From Lachnospiraceae bacterium (lineage in GTDB: Bacteria > Bacillota > Clostridia > Lachnospirales > Anaerotignaceae): DNA of 9,811 bases. A program made the translations under genes and the position numbers. A model generated the notes under the pieces. The model saw nothing but the letters and a program-made list of their open reading frames with translations, was not told where the DNA came from and did not search any database. Below are positions 1 to 5,328 of this stretch, in pieces (position 1 is the stretch's first letter; each line of letters starts with the position of its first letter). The stretch lies in NCBI GenBank assembly GCA_019422065.1, contig JAHZEA010000005.1, positions 39,877-49,687 of the forward strand, written 5' to 3'.

Positions 1-65
1 AAATAAGTTCTAAAAATAAGTTCTAAAAATAAGTTCTAAAAATAAGTTCTAAAAACAAGCTATAA
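1..65 (+). repeat. Tandem 13-bp repeat array, 4 identical units plus one degenerate
   Basis: Four identical copies of AAATAAGTTCTAA run without a gap over 1-52. A fifth copy at 53-65 (AAACAAGCTATAA) has three changes. The array touches the window edge, so its true copy number is unknown. It lies beyond the pfk terminator and has no coding potential. Related 13-mers occur in other spacers of this window. The period rules out a triplet coding repeat. Its function is unknown; slippage-prone minisatellite is the simplest reading. Confidence 0.93.
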
Positions 66-80
66 TATAATTTTAAACTT

Positions 81-112
81 AAAAAGCGCTTTCCTACTGG
101 AAAACGCTTTTT
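81..112. terminator. Rho-independent terminator of the phosphofructokinase gene, probably bidirectional
   Basis: Arms 81-88 and 105-112 pair over 8 bp and arms 90-94 and 99-103 over 5 bp. They are separated by one C/A mismatch (89/104) and closed by a TACT loop. A T-run follows the hairpin on both strands: TTTTT on the minus strand (from the A-run at 81-85) and TTTTTT at 108-113 on the plus strand. It lies 56 bp past the pfk stop codon. It could also stop a convergent plus-strand gene to the left of the window, which cannot be seen here. Confidence 0.85.
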
Positions 113-113
113 T

Positions 114-160
114 ATAACTTTTCTAACTTTTTCTAACTCTTTTCTAACTCTATTCTAACT
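114..160 (-). repeat. Phased ~10-bp repeats in the pfk 3' region
   Basis: The plus-strand motif YTAACT begins at 114 (TTAACT-like, here ATAACT), 123, 133, 144 and 155, giving spacings of 9, 10, 11 and 11 bp. Read on the pfk sense strand the units look like AGTTAGAAAAG, and the last reads AGTTATAAAAA. The array sits between the pfk stop codon and its terminator, so it should be transcribed as a 3' UTR. The spacing is close to one DNA helical turn, which may be coincidence in AT-rich sequence. Confidence 0.75.
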
Positions 161-168
161 CTTTTATA

Positions 169-1395
169 TTATAAAAAGTTATTAATGCTTAAATAAACCG
201 GAAGTCCGTTCTTATGCGGAATATTAACTTCACCCATTATAAGCGGTCTTAAATATTTAAGGCCTTCTTCTGAAATATTGTTTTTGCTCTCGTTCATGTA
301 TTCTTCCGGAACTTTCTTTTCTTTGTTTGCTATTAAGCTAATATCGCTTGCGGATAATTCAATTCCGTACACATCGCCCGGTTTTCTTTCGCTTGTAATC
401 ATAACACCGCTTAAACCTTCAACAGCTGTTTGAAGTGCTTTTTCGCCAATGGCAAAGCTCTCGTTAATATCAGTAAGTGAAAGACAATGTGCGGCGCATC
501 TTTGAAGAACGTTAATTTCAACCGCTCTTACCTTTACGCCTAAAACTCCTTTTATATACTCAGCCACATGGTTTGCGGCGCCGCCTAATTGGCCATGGCC
601 GAAAACGTCTTTTTTATCTGACTCTGAAATAAGCTTTCCGTCTGCAAAACGTATGCCTTCTGAAATAGCGATAACTATCTGTCTTTTTGTTTCCTGTACT
701 TTTTTAATATCTTCAATAAGCTTTTCTACATCAAAAGGAATTTCTGGTATGTATATAAGGTCTGCCAGCCTGTTTCCGGCACAGTCCTCAGCAAGGCCGG
801 CTGAAAGAGTAAGCCAACCGGCATTTCTGCCCATAATTTCGGCAACTACAATACTATCCATATCGTAAACAGCAGTATCAAATGATATTTCCTTAATAGT
901 AGTTGCAATATATTTTGCGGCACTGGCAAAGCCCGGTGTATGGTCTACACACATAAGGTCATTGTCTATTGTTTTAGGCACGCCAATAAGATTTACACCT
1001 TGTGGGTGTTCCTCCTGATACTCCTTAAGCTTAAGTATTGTATCCATAGAATCATTGCCGCCGATATAAAAGAAATATTTAATATTGTACTGTTTAAATA
1101 CATCAAATATTTTTTTATAATCATCCGCATTTTCAGTACAGCTTTTAAGCTTATATCTGCATGAGCCTAAAAAAGAGGACGGCGTGGTTTTAAGCAGACC
1201 CAAATTTCCGTACTCGCCTAAAATAGGCTTAAGGTCAACAATTTTTCCTTTAATTATGCCTTCGATACCATTTAAACCGCCATAAATTTTATTAACGGCA
1301 CTGTTTTTATCAGCCGCGCTGTATATTCCGGCTAATGTAGCATTTATGGCAGATGTAGGCCCCCCTGACTGCGCAATAAGACAGTTATATTCCAT
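169..1395 (-). CDS. pfp: 6-phosphofructokinase, pyrophosphate-dependent type (Pfp)
   Basis: Cytosolic glycolytic enzyme that phosphorylates fructose 6-phosphate to fructose 1,6-bisphosphate. Seen in the 408-residue product: N-terminal glycine loop QSGGPTSAIN (9-18), GGNDS (112-116), PKTIDND (140-146) with the catalytic aspartates, and MGR (188-190). In the ATP enzyme of E. coli the corresponding positions are GGDGS and PGTIDND. An Asp after the GGD/N position and a Lys before TIDND are the known signature of PPi as phosphoryl donor, so reversible PPi-PFK is favoured. Asn114 stands where many homologues have Asp. A GTG nine bases upstream (1404) is in frame, but AAGGAG at 1404-1409 lies 8 bases before the ATG at 1395 and overlaps that GTG, so the ATG is chosen. 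The gene appears monocistronic, with its own promoter and terminator. Donor specificity is inferred from motifs. Confidence 0.93.
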   Translation of the reverse strand: MEYNCLIAQSGGPTSAINATLAGIYSAADKNSAVNKIYGGLNGIEGIIKGKIVDLKPILGEYGNLGLLKTTPSSFLGSCRYKLKSCTENADDYKKIFDVFKQYNIKYFFYIGGNDSMDTILKLKEYQEEHPQGVNLIGVPKTIDNDLMCVDHTPGFASAAKYIATTIKEISFDTAVYDMDSIVVAEIMGRNAGWLTLSAGLAEDCAGNRLADLIYIPEIPFDVEKLIEDIKKVQETKRQIVIAISEGIRFADGKLISESDKKDVFGHGQLGGAANHVAEYIKGVLGVKVRAVEINVLQRCAAHCLSLTDINESFAIGEKALQTAVEGLSGVMITSERKPGDVYGIELSASDISLIANKEKKVPEEYMNESKNNISEEGLKYLRPLIMGEVNIPHKNGLPVYLSINNFL

Positions 1396-1403
1396 TAAAA
1401 GCA

Positions 1404-1409
1404 CTCCTT
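1404..1409 (-). promoter_or_regulatory. Ribosome-binding site that fixes the pfp start
   Basis: AAGGAG on the minus strand lies 8 bases before the ATG at 1395. The alternative in-frame GTG at 1402-1404 shares a base with this site and has no upstream site of its own, so the longer 411-residue reading is unlikely. Confidence 0.85.
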
Positions 1410-1446
1410 TAATTTCTAATATTAACTTAAATACTTAATCAAATAA

Positions 1447-1475
1447 ATGATACCATATACTATAGTACAATGCAA
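1447..1475 (-). promoter_or_regulatory. Candidate sigma-A promoter for pfp
   Basis: A -10 of TATCAT (1447-1452) is separated by 17 bases from TTGCAT (1470-1475), giving a leader of about 45 bases. A competing pair, TATAGT (1459-1464) with TTGCGT (1482-1487), also has a 17-base spacer. The choice is uncertain. The 10-bp palindrome TACTATAGTA (1458-1467) overlaps both. Confidence 0.5.
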
Positions 1476-1561
1476 AGTTTTACGCAAAAAATATAATAAA
1501 ACCAAAATCAGAGCAAATTGTGTAAAACATCTTCTTTTTTGCAAAATCTATTTTTAACACA

Positions 1562-1604
1562 CAAAAAAAGAGCAGAAAATTTTATTAGCTTTATCTTCCG
1601 CTCT
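1562..1604 (-). terminator. Rho-independent terminator after rbgA
   Basis: On the minus strand, 1604-1593 pairs with 1580-1569 over 12 bp, including two G-U pairs, around a 12-base loop. Seven U residues follow (A-run 1563-1569). It lies about 40 bp past the rbgA stop codon. The 1405-1644 spacer otherwise holds only the pfp promoter and leader; I see no gene in it. Confidence 0.9.
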
Positions 1605-1644
1605 CTGCTTTAAATTAACTACAGCGCACTACCGCATTAAAATA

Positions 1645-2607
1645 TCAGTTATTTTTAAACTTTTTCTTTCTCTCAGCATCAGATGCTTTTTTAGCTTCAG
1701 CCTCTTTTTTTGCCTGTTCAATCATACGCTCTATGTCTTCCGGCAACTCAAGTGTTATTTTTCCAAGCTTTCCGCCTCTAAACTCATCAAGTATAATTTT
1801 TGCTGTTCTGCCGTAATCTGTAGCACCGCCTTTTAATACAAAGCCCCTTGCCACACCTATTTTGCCCAGTATAGTATGCGGTGTATCAATGTCTTCAATA
1901 ACAACCCCATATCTTTTAGGCACAACGGACGGCGCTTTTTCACTTAATAAGTCAATAAGCCCTGCCGCCAAAGACTCTAAATCAATAATATCATCATTTA
2001 TAGAGCCTATAAAAGCCAGTTTAAGGCCTACTTCCCTGTCCTCAAACTTAGGCCACAAAATACCGGGCGTATCCAAAAGCTCCATATCTTTTTTAATCCT
2101 TATCCACTGTTTGCCTCTTGTTACGCCGGGTTTATCCCCTGTTTTAGCTGTTGTTTTGCCCACATACTTGTTAATAAAAGTGGATTTTCCAACATTAGGT
2201 ATACCGGCTATCATAGCGCGTATAGGCACAAAAAGGCGGCCTCTTTCTTTCTGCTTTTGTATTTTATCGGCCATAAGCTCTTTAGCCGCCGCCGTAACGG
2301 CATTTATACCGCTTCCGTTAATTGAATTAGTTGTAATAACTTTAAATCCTTTTTCTTCGTAGTACTTCTTCCATTTTTCAGTAGACTTTTCATCGGCCAA
2401 GTCGGATTTATTAAGCACTACTATTCTGAATTTATTTTTAGCAAGCTCGTCAATATCCGGGTTTTTACTGCTGTAAGGTATTCTTGCATCTAACAGCTCA
2501 ATAACCACATCAACCAAAGAAAGATTTTCAACCATCATTCTTTTTGTTTTGGTCATATGCCCCGGGTACCATTGGATAGCCTGTCCCATATAATTTTTAG
2601 CGTCCAT
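1645..2607 (-). CDS. rbgA: Ribosome biogenesis GTPase RbgA (YlqF)
   Basis: Circularly permuted GTPase needed for late assembly of the 50S subunit. In the 320-residue product the motif order is permuted as the family requires: G4 NKSD (66-69), a G5-like NSINGSG (94-100), G1 GIPNVGKST (135-143), G2 around T163 (DKPGVT), then G3 DTPG (179-182). The N-terminal IQWYPGHM (11-18) matches the family signature, with H17 at the position of the catalytic histidine. A C-terminal helical domain follows, ending in a Lys-rich tail. At 320 residues it is longer than the B. subtilis protein (about 282), mainly through a few extra N-terminal residues and this tail. An in-frame ATG at 2613 directly abuts the GGAGA site (2614-2618), leaving no spacing, so the ATG at 2607 (6-base spacing) is chosen. 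It follows yhbY with a hairpin in between. Confidence 0.96.
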   Translation of the reverse strand: MDAKNYMGQAIQWYPGHMTKTKRMMVENLSLVDVVIELLDARIPYSSKNPDIDELAKNKFRIVVLNKSDLADEKSTEKWKKYYEEKGFKVITTNSINGSGINAVTAAAKELMADKIQKQKERGRLFVPIRAMIAGIPNVGKSTFINKYVGKTTAKTGDKPGVTRGKQWIRIKKDMELLDTPGILWPKFEDREVGLKLAFIGSINDDIIDLESLAAGLIDLLSEKAPSVVPKRYGVVIEDIDTPHTILGKIGVARGFVLKGGATDYGRTAKIILDEFRGGKLGKITLELPEDIERMIEQAKKEAEAKKASDAERKKKFKNN

Positions 2608-2613
2608 AATCAT

Positions 2614-2618
2614 TCTCC
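2614..2618 (-). promoter_or_regulatory. Ribosome-binding site that fixes the rbgA start
   Basis: GGAGA lies 6 bases before the ATG at 2607 but directly against the in-frame ATG at 2613, which therefore cannot be the main start. The U-tract of the upstream hairpin ends a few bases before this site. Confidence 0.8.
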
Positions 2619-2620
2619 AT

Positions 2621-2657
2621 TTAAAAAACTAAAAGCCCGCATGTTAAAAATGCAGGC
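2621..2657 (-). terminator. Terminator-like hairpin between yhbY and rbgA
   Basis: On the minus strand, GCCTGCAT (2657-2650) pairs with ATGCGGGC (2642-2635) over 8 bp with one U-G pair and a 7-base loop. TTTTAGTTTTTT follows (2634-2623). A smaller 5-bp hairpin, ATCTG/CAGAT (2678-2674 with 2664-2660), stands just upstream. This has the form of an intrinsic terminator, yet rbgA starts only about 14 bases past the U-tract and no separate promoter fits in between. Partial readthrough or attenuation is therefore inferred. Confidence 0.75.
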
Positions 2658-2680
2658 CCATCTGCTAACAGAACAGATAA

Positions 2681-2971
2681 TTATTTCGGCAACTCTATAA
2701 TAGCCTTTTTAGATTTTCTGTATAAAACAAATCTGTTGCCTATAACCTGAACAACCTCTGAATGTGTTCTTGCGGCTATTGTCTGCGCTACTTCTCTTGC
2801 GCCTAAAAGATTGTTGTCAAGCACATTAGCCTTTACAATCTCGCGGGCCTCAAGGGCAAGATTAAAAGACTCCGTCAGCTCCGGTGTAACACCGCTTTTG
2901 CCTACATGGAATATTGTGTCTATACCGTTAGCCATGCTTCTTAAATACGCTCTTTGCTTACTTGTTAACAT
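2681..2971 (-). CDS. yhbY: YhbY/CRM-domain RNA-binding protein (ribosome assembly)
   Basis: Small single-domain CRM (CRS1-YhbY) RNA-binding protein. In bacteria it binds pre-50S particles and is thought to help 23S rRNA maturation. At 96 residues it matches the usual length of about 97. The domain spans nearly the whole protein: an N-terminal helix (LTSKQRAYLRSMA), the GKSG loop near residues 24-27 of the VGKSGVTPEL stretch, the helix ending LEAREIVKANVLDN, and the closing VVQVIGNRFVLYRKSKK strand with the family's IG...LYR pattern. AAGGAG (2978-2983) lies 6 bases before the ATG. It is first in a likely two-gene unit with rbgA and has a good promoter at 3022-3050. In many Firmicutes it is found near obg or nadD; here the potassium operon separates it from obg. 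Confidence 0.93.
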   Translation of the reverse strand: MLTSKQRAYLRSMANGIDTIFHVGKSGVTPELTESFNLALEAREIVKANVLDNNLLGAREVAQTIAARTHSEVVQVIGNRFVLYRKSKKAIIELPK

Positions 2972-3021
2972 ATAATGCTCCTTACCGTAAAACTAATACA
3001 CAAATACACAAAATTATTTGT

Positions 3022-3050
3022 AGTATATCAAATATATAAAATGTTGTAAA
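3022..3050 (-). promoter_or_regulatory. Sigma-A promoter for yhbY-rbgA
   Basis: TTTACA (3045-3050) and TATACT (3022-3027), each 5 of 6 to consensus, are 17 bases apart. The expected transcript start near 3015 gives a leader of about 45 bases carrying the yhbY ribosome-binding site. No clear terminator of the preceding potassium operon is visible, so readthrough may add to expression. Confidence 0.75.
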
Positions 3051-3060
3051 CAGTAAAATA

Positions 3061-3705
3061 TTATTTTGTTATAGCTTTAATATTGGCATGTGTTCCCATT
3101 ACCATTAAAGTTTCGTCTTTTGAAAACACATGGTCAGGCGAAGGCAGAGGGAATATTTCACCGTTCATTTTAATTGCCAAAATACTTATATTATACTTTG
3201 CTCTTATGGATTTTTCTATAATGCTTTTGCCGCACCATGACGAAGGAACAGCAATTTCGTAAATACCAACTTCCGGTGTAAGCTCAATATAGTCAAATAT
3301 ATTTTTAGCACCATATTTAACAGCCAGTCTTTCTGCCATTTCTCTTTCAGCGTACACTACATGGTCTGCTCCGTTTCTTAAAAGCAGTTTCCTATGTACG
3401 TCACGGCTGGCTCTTGCAATAACAAACTTAGCGCCCATATCTTTTAAAAGAACGGTTATTTCCAATGAATGCTGGAAATCATCGCCAATAGCCACAACGC
3501 ATATATCAAAATTATTAATGCCTATTGACTCAATAAACCTTTCGTCTGTGGCATCGCCTATTTGAATATTTCTAATAAAGTCTGTGGCGTTGTTAGCCCT
3601 TTCTTCATCTCTTTCAATGGCAAGAACGTCGTTGCCTTCTTCTATAAATTTTTTTGCCATATGCCTTCCAAATCTGCCAAGGCCTATAATAAGTATGGTT
3701 TTCAT
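3061..3705 (-). CDS. ktrA: Potassium channel gating subunit KtrA/TrkA (RCK domain)
   Basis: Cytosolic RCK protein that forms a ring under the membrane pore and opens it in response to nucleotides. Its 214 residues fit the single-RCK KtrA/KtrC form (about 220) and not the doubled TrkA of E. coli (about 458). Seen: Rossmann fold opening ILIIGLGRFGRHMAKKF with GxGxxG at 8-13, and an acidic E31 at the end of the second strand, the usual ribose contact. The RCK_N domain covers roughly 1-120. A TrkA-C domain covers roughly 130-214 (TPEVGIYEIAVPSSWCG through LMVMGTHANI). In known KtrA/KtrC proteins the C domain can bind cyclic di-AMP; that is not shown here. AAGGAGG (3711-3717) is 5 bases before the ATG and lies in the 17-base gap after the pore gene, so the two are co-transcribed. 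Confidence 0.94.
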   Translation of the reverse strand: MKTILIIGLGRFGRHMAKKFIEEGNDVLAIERDEERANNATDFIRNIQIGDATDERFIESIGINNFDICVVAIGDDFQHSLEITVLLKDMGAKFVIARASRDVHRKLLLRNGADHVVYAEREMAERLAVKYGAKNIFDYIELTPEVGIYEIAVPSSWCGKSIIEKSIRAKYNISILAIKMNGEIFPLPSPDHVFSKDETLMVMGTHANIKAITK

Positions 3706-3722
3706 TTTATCCTCCTTAAATA

Positions 3723-5072
3723 TTAACCTACCTGTATTTTTTCAACAGGCAGTTTTGAATTAACCTTAGCTTTAGGCGAAGCAACAGCCATAAGCACAGT
3801 TAAAGAACCTACACGACCAATAATCATAAGACATGCTACAATAATTTTAGATGCAAATCCAAGCTCCGGCGTAACACCCATAGTTAAACCAACAGTTGCC
3901 ATAGCTGAAACACATTCAAAAACAGCAGTTATCATAGGTATGCCTTCTAAGTGGGAAACTACAACAGCGGAAATGCTTGAAAGCGCTGTATACATAATAA
4001 ATATGCTTAAAACCGAAGGCAGTACATCACTTTCTATTCTTCTGCCGAAAACGTGGCAGTCTTTTCTGCCTCTTGCGGAAGCAAAAACGCTTAAAAGTAT
4101 AACAGCAAATGTTGTTGTTTTCATACCGCCTGCTGTTGAACCCGGCGAACCGCCTATAATCATAAGGCATATCATTACAAATATTCCGCCTTCTGTCATT
4201 TTTGTAAAATCCAAAGTATTAAAGCCTGCCGTTCTTGATGTAACAGACTGGAAAAGTGAAGTTATTATTTTGTCCCAAATACTAAATCCTTCACAAGCTG
4301 CACTGTTAAATTCCAATACAAAAATACATACAGCACCAAGTATTATAAGTGCCAAGCTTGAAGAAATAACAATTTTGCTGTGCAGTTTAAGGTTTTTAAA
4401 TCTTAATTTATTTGCTAAAGAGTCTTTCCATACAAAAAATCCTAAACCGCCTATTATTATAAGCAGCATTATAATTATATTTATATACCAGTTTGAATAA
4501 AGGCTTGTAAGAGAAGAATACTGTCCCTCAAAACCCATAAGGTCAAAACCGGCATTGCAGAATGCCGAAATACTATGGAAAATACCATACCAAATACCTT
4601 TTATAAAGCCTATCTTAGGACAGAAATACAGGGATAGCAAAACTGCGCCTGCCCCCTCCACTATAAGGGTACCGAATAAAACAAATTTTGTCATTTTTAC
4701 AATACCGCCTATCTGTGGAGCCGATATTGAGTTCTGCATTAAAATTCTTGATGACAAACCTATTTTTCTATTGGCGGCAGTCATAAATGCTATTGCCATA
4801 GTCATAAAGCCTATGCCGCCTATTTGAATAAGGCATAATATTACTATTTGGCCAAACAGACTCCAGTGTGTATATGTGTCAAACCTTACAAGACCCGTAA
4901 CACATGTTGCTGAAGCCGCTGTAAAAAATGCATCTGAAAAAGAAGTAAATCCTTCTTTTGTGGCAAAAGGCATAAACAGCAAAACAGCTCCCAAAAGTAT
5001 AATAACAATATATCCTAAAAATATAATTTTCATAGGTGAAATATCAGATATTAACTTAGATATTTTTTCCAT
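3723..5072 (-). CDS. ktrB: Potassium uptake channel pore subunit KtrB/TrkH
   Basis: Integral membrane pore of a Ktr/Trk potassium uptake system, with four M1-P-M2 units. The four filter segments are visible: ATCVTGL (55-61), AFCNAGF (170-176), TSRTAGF (278-284) and AMATVGL (390-396), each with the conserved filter glycine. The intramembrane gate loop GGSPGSTAGGMKTT (307-320) follows the third pore unit, and the C-terminal GRVGSLT signature is present. Length 449 matches KtrB (about 445) and is shorter than E. coli TrkH. KtrB systems often couple K+ to Na+; ion coupling cannot be read from the sequence. GGAGG (5079-5083) lies 6 bases before the ATG at 5072, supporting this start. The gene heads a two-gene operon with ktrA. 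Its promoter and repeat-containing leader lie at 5073-5178. Confidence 0.95.
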   Translation of the reverse strand: MEKISKLISDISPMKIIFLGYIVIILLGAVLLFMPFATKEGFTSFSDAFFTAASATCVTGLVRFDTYTHWSLFGQIVILCLIQIGGIGFMTMAIAFMTAANRKIGLSSRILMQNSISAPQIGGIVKMTKFVLFGTLIVEGAGAVLLSLYFCPKIGFIKGIWYGIFHSISAFCNAGFDLMGFEGQYSSLTSLYSNWYINIIIMLLIIIGGLGFFVWKDSLANKLRFKNLKLHSKIVISSSLALIILGAVCIFVLEFNSAACEGFSIWDKIITSLFQSVTSRTAGFNTLDFTKMTEGGIFVMICLMIIGGSPGSTAGGMKTTTFAVILLSVFASARGRKDCHVFGRRIESDVLPSVLSIFIMYTALSSISAVVVSHLEGIPMITAVFECVSAMATVGLTMGVTPELGFASKIIVACLMIIGRVGSLTVLMAVASPKAKVNSKLPVEKIQVG

Positions 5073-5103
5073 TTTGAGCCTCCAGCTATACTGTCAAATT
5101 TTA

Positions 5104-5132
5104 TATAACTCACTTATAACTTATTTATAACT
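5104..5132 (-). repeat. Three 11-bp direct repeats in the ktrB leader
   Basis: TATAACT on the plus strand begins at 5104, 5115 and 5126, exactly 11 bases apart (sense strand AGTTATA). The array lies between the predicted -10 and the ribosome-binding site of ktrB, so it would be in the mRNA leader or act as phased sites on the DNA. The sense-strand 13-mer AAATAAGTTATAA at 5114-5126 differs by one base from the unit repeated at 1-52. Confidence 0.8.
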
Positions 5133-5150
5133 AAAAACAGCTTAAGGCTT

Positions 5151-5178
5151 ATTATACCACGTTAATTAAAAAAGTCTA
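5151..5178 (-). promoter_or_regulatory. Candidate sigma-A promoter for ktrB-ktrA
   Basis: A perfect TATAAT (5151-5156) lies 16 bases from TAGACT (5173-5178, 4 of 6 to consensus). The implied leader is about 70 bases. It is too short for a cyclic di-AMP (ydaO) riboswitch, and no such structure was recognised. Confidence 0.65.
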
Positions 5179-5193
5179 TTTTCTTATAAATAA

Positions 5194-5275
5194 TTAATCT
5201 TATTTTTATAACCTATTCTTATAGCTTATTTTTATAGCCAATTTCTACAATCTTTTTTATAACTTTCTTATATTT
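5194..5275 (-). repeat. Degenerate 13-bp tandem array upstream of the ktrB promoter
   Basis: TATARCY-like motifs on the plus strand start at 5207, 5220, 5233, 5246 (TACAATC, diverged) and 5258, at spacings of 13, 13, 13 and 12. Weaker copies appear at 5194 and 5269. The sense-strand 13-mer at 5219-5231, AAATAAGCTATAA, differs by two bases from the 1-52 unit and by one from the degenerate unit at 53-65. The array fills the space between the obg terminator and the ktrB promoter. No gene is seen. Confidence 0.65.
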
Positions 5276-5290
5276 TTTAACAACAAACTT

Positions 5291-5323
5291 AAAAACGTGC
5301 TGTTTTATATTCAGCACGTTTTT
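5291..5323 (-). terminator. Rho-independent terminator after obg
   Basis: Arms 5291-5302 and 5312-5323 form a perfect 12-bp stem (AAAAACGTGCTG) around a 9-base loop, ending in a T-run on the minus strand. It begins 5 bases past the obg stop codon. T-runs flank it on both strands, so it could work in either direction. Confidence 0.92.
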
Positions 5324-5328
5324 TATTA

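Noticed and set aside
1..52. CRISPR array
   Set aside because: The repeats are contiguous 13-mers with no unique spacers, and no cas genes are nearby.
1458..1467. Palindrome TACTATAGTA as a regulator operator
   Set aside because: A 10-bp AT-rich palindrome overlapping promoter elements is expected by chance here; no matching regulator consensus was recognised.
1405..1562. CcpA catabolite site upstream of pfp
   Set aside because: The nearest candidate lacks the central CG and the flanking symmetry of the consensus.
1862..2362. Plus-strand open frame of 166 codons inside rbgA
   Set aside because: It is the antisense of a well-conserved GTPase, with no ribosome-binding site or recognisable protein motif.
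3001..3062. Terminator for ktrB-ktrA
   Set aside because: Only a short A/T palindrome around the ktrA stop codon is present; no G+C stem followed by a U-tract was found.
3940..4500. Plus-strand open frame of 186 codons inside ktrB
   Set aside because: It is opposite a membrane protein gene whose hydrophobic codons leave the other strand open; no family features are visible.
5073..5150. Cyclic di-AMP (ydaO) riboswitch upstream of ktrB
   Set aside because: The leader is about 70 bases of AT-rich direct repeats and lacks the length and GC-rich pseudo-symmetric stems such a riboswitch needs.
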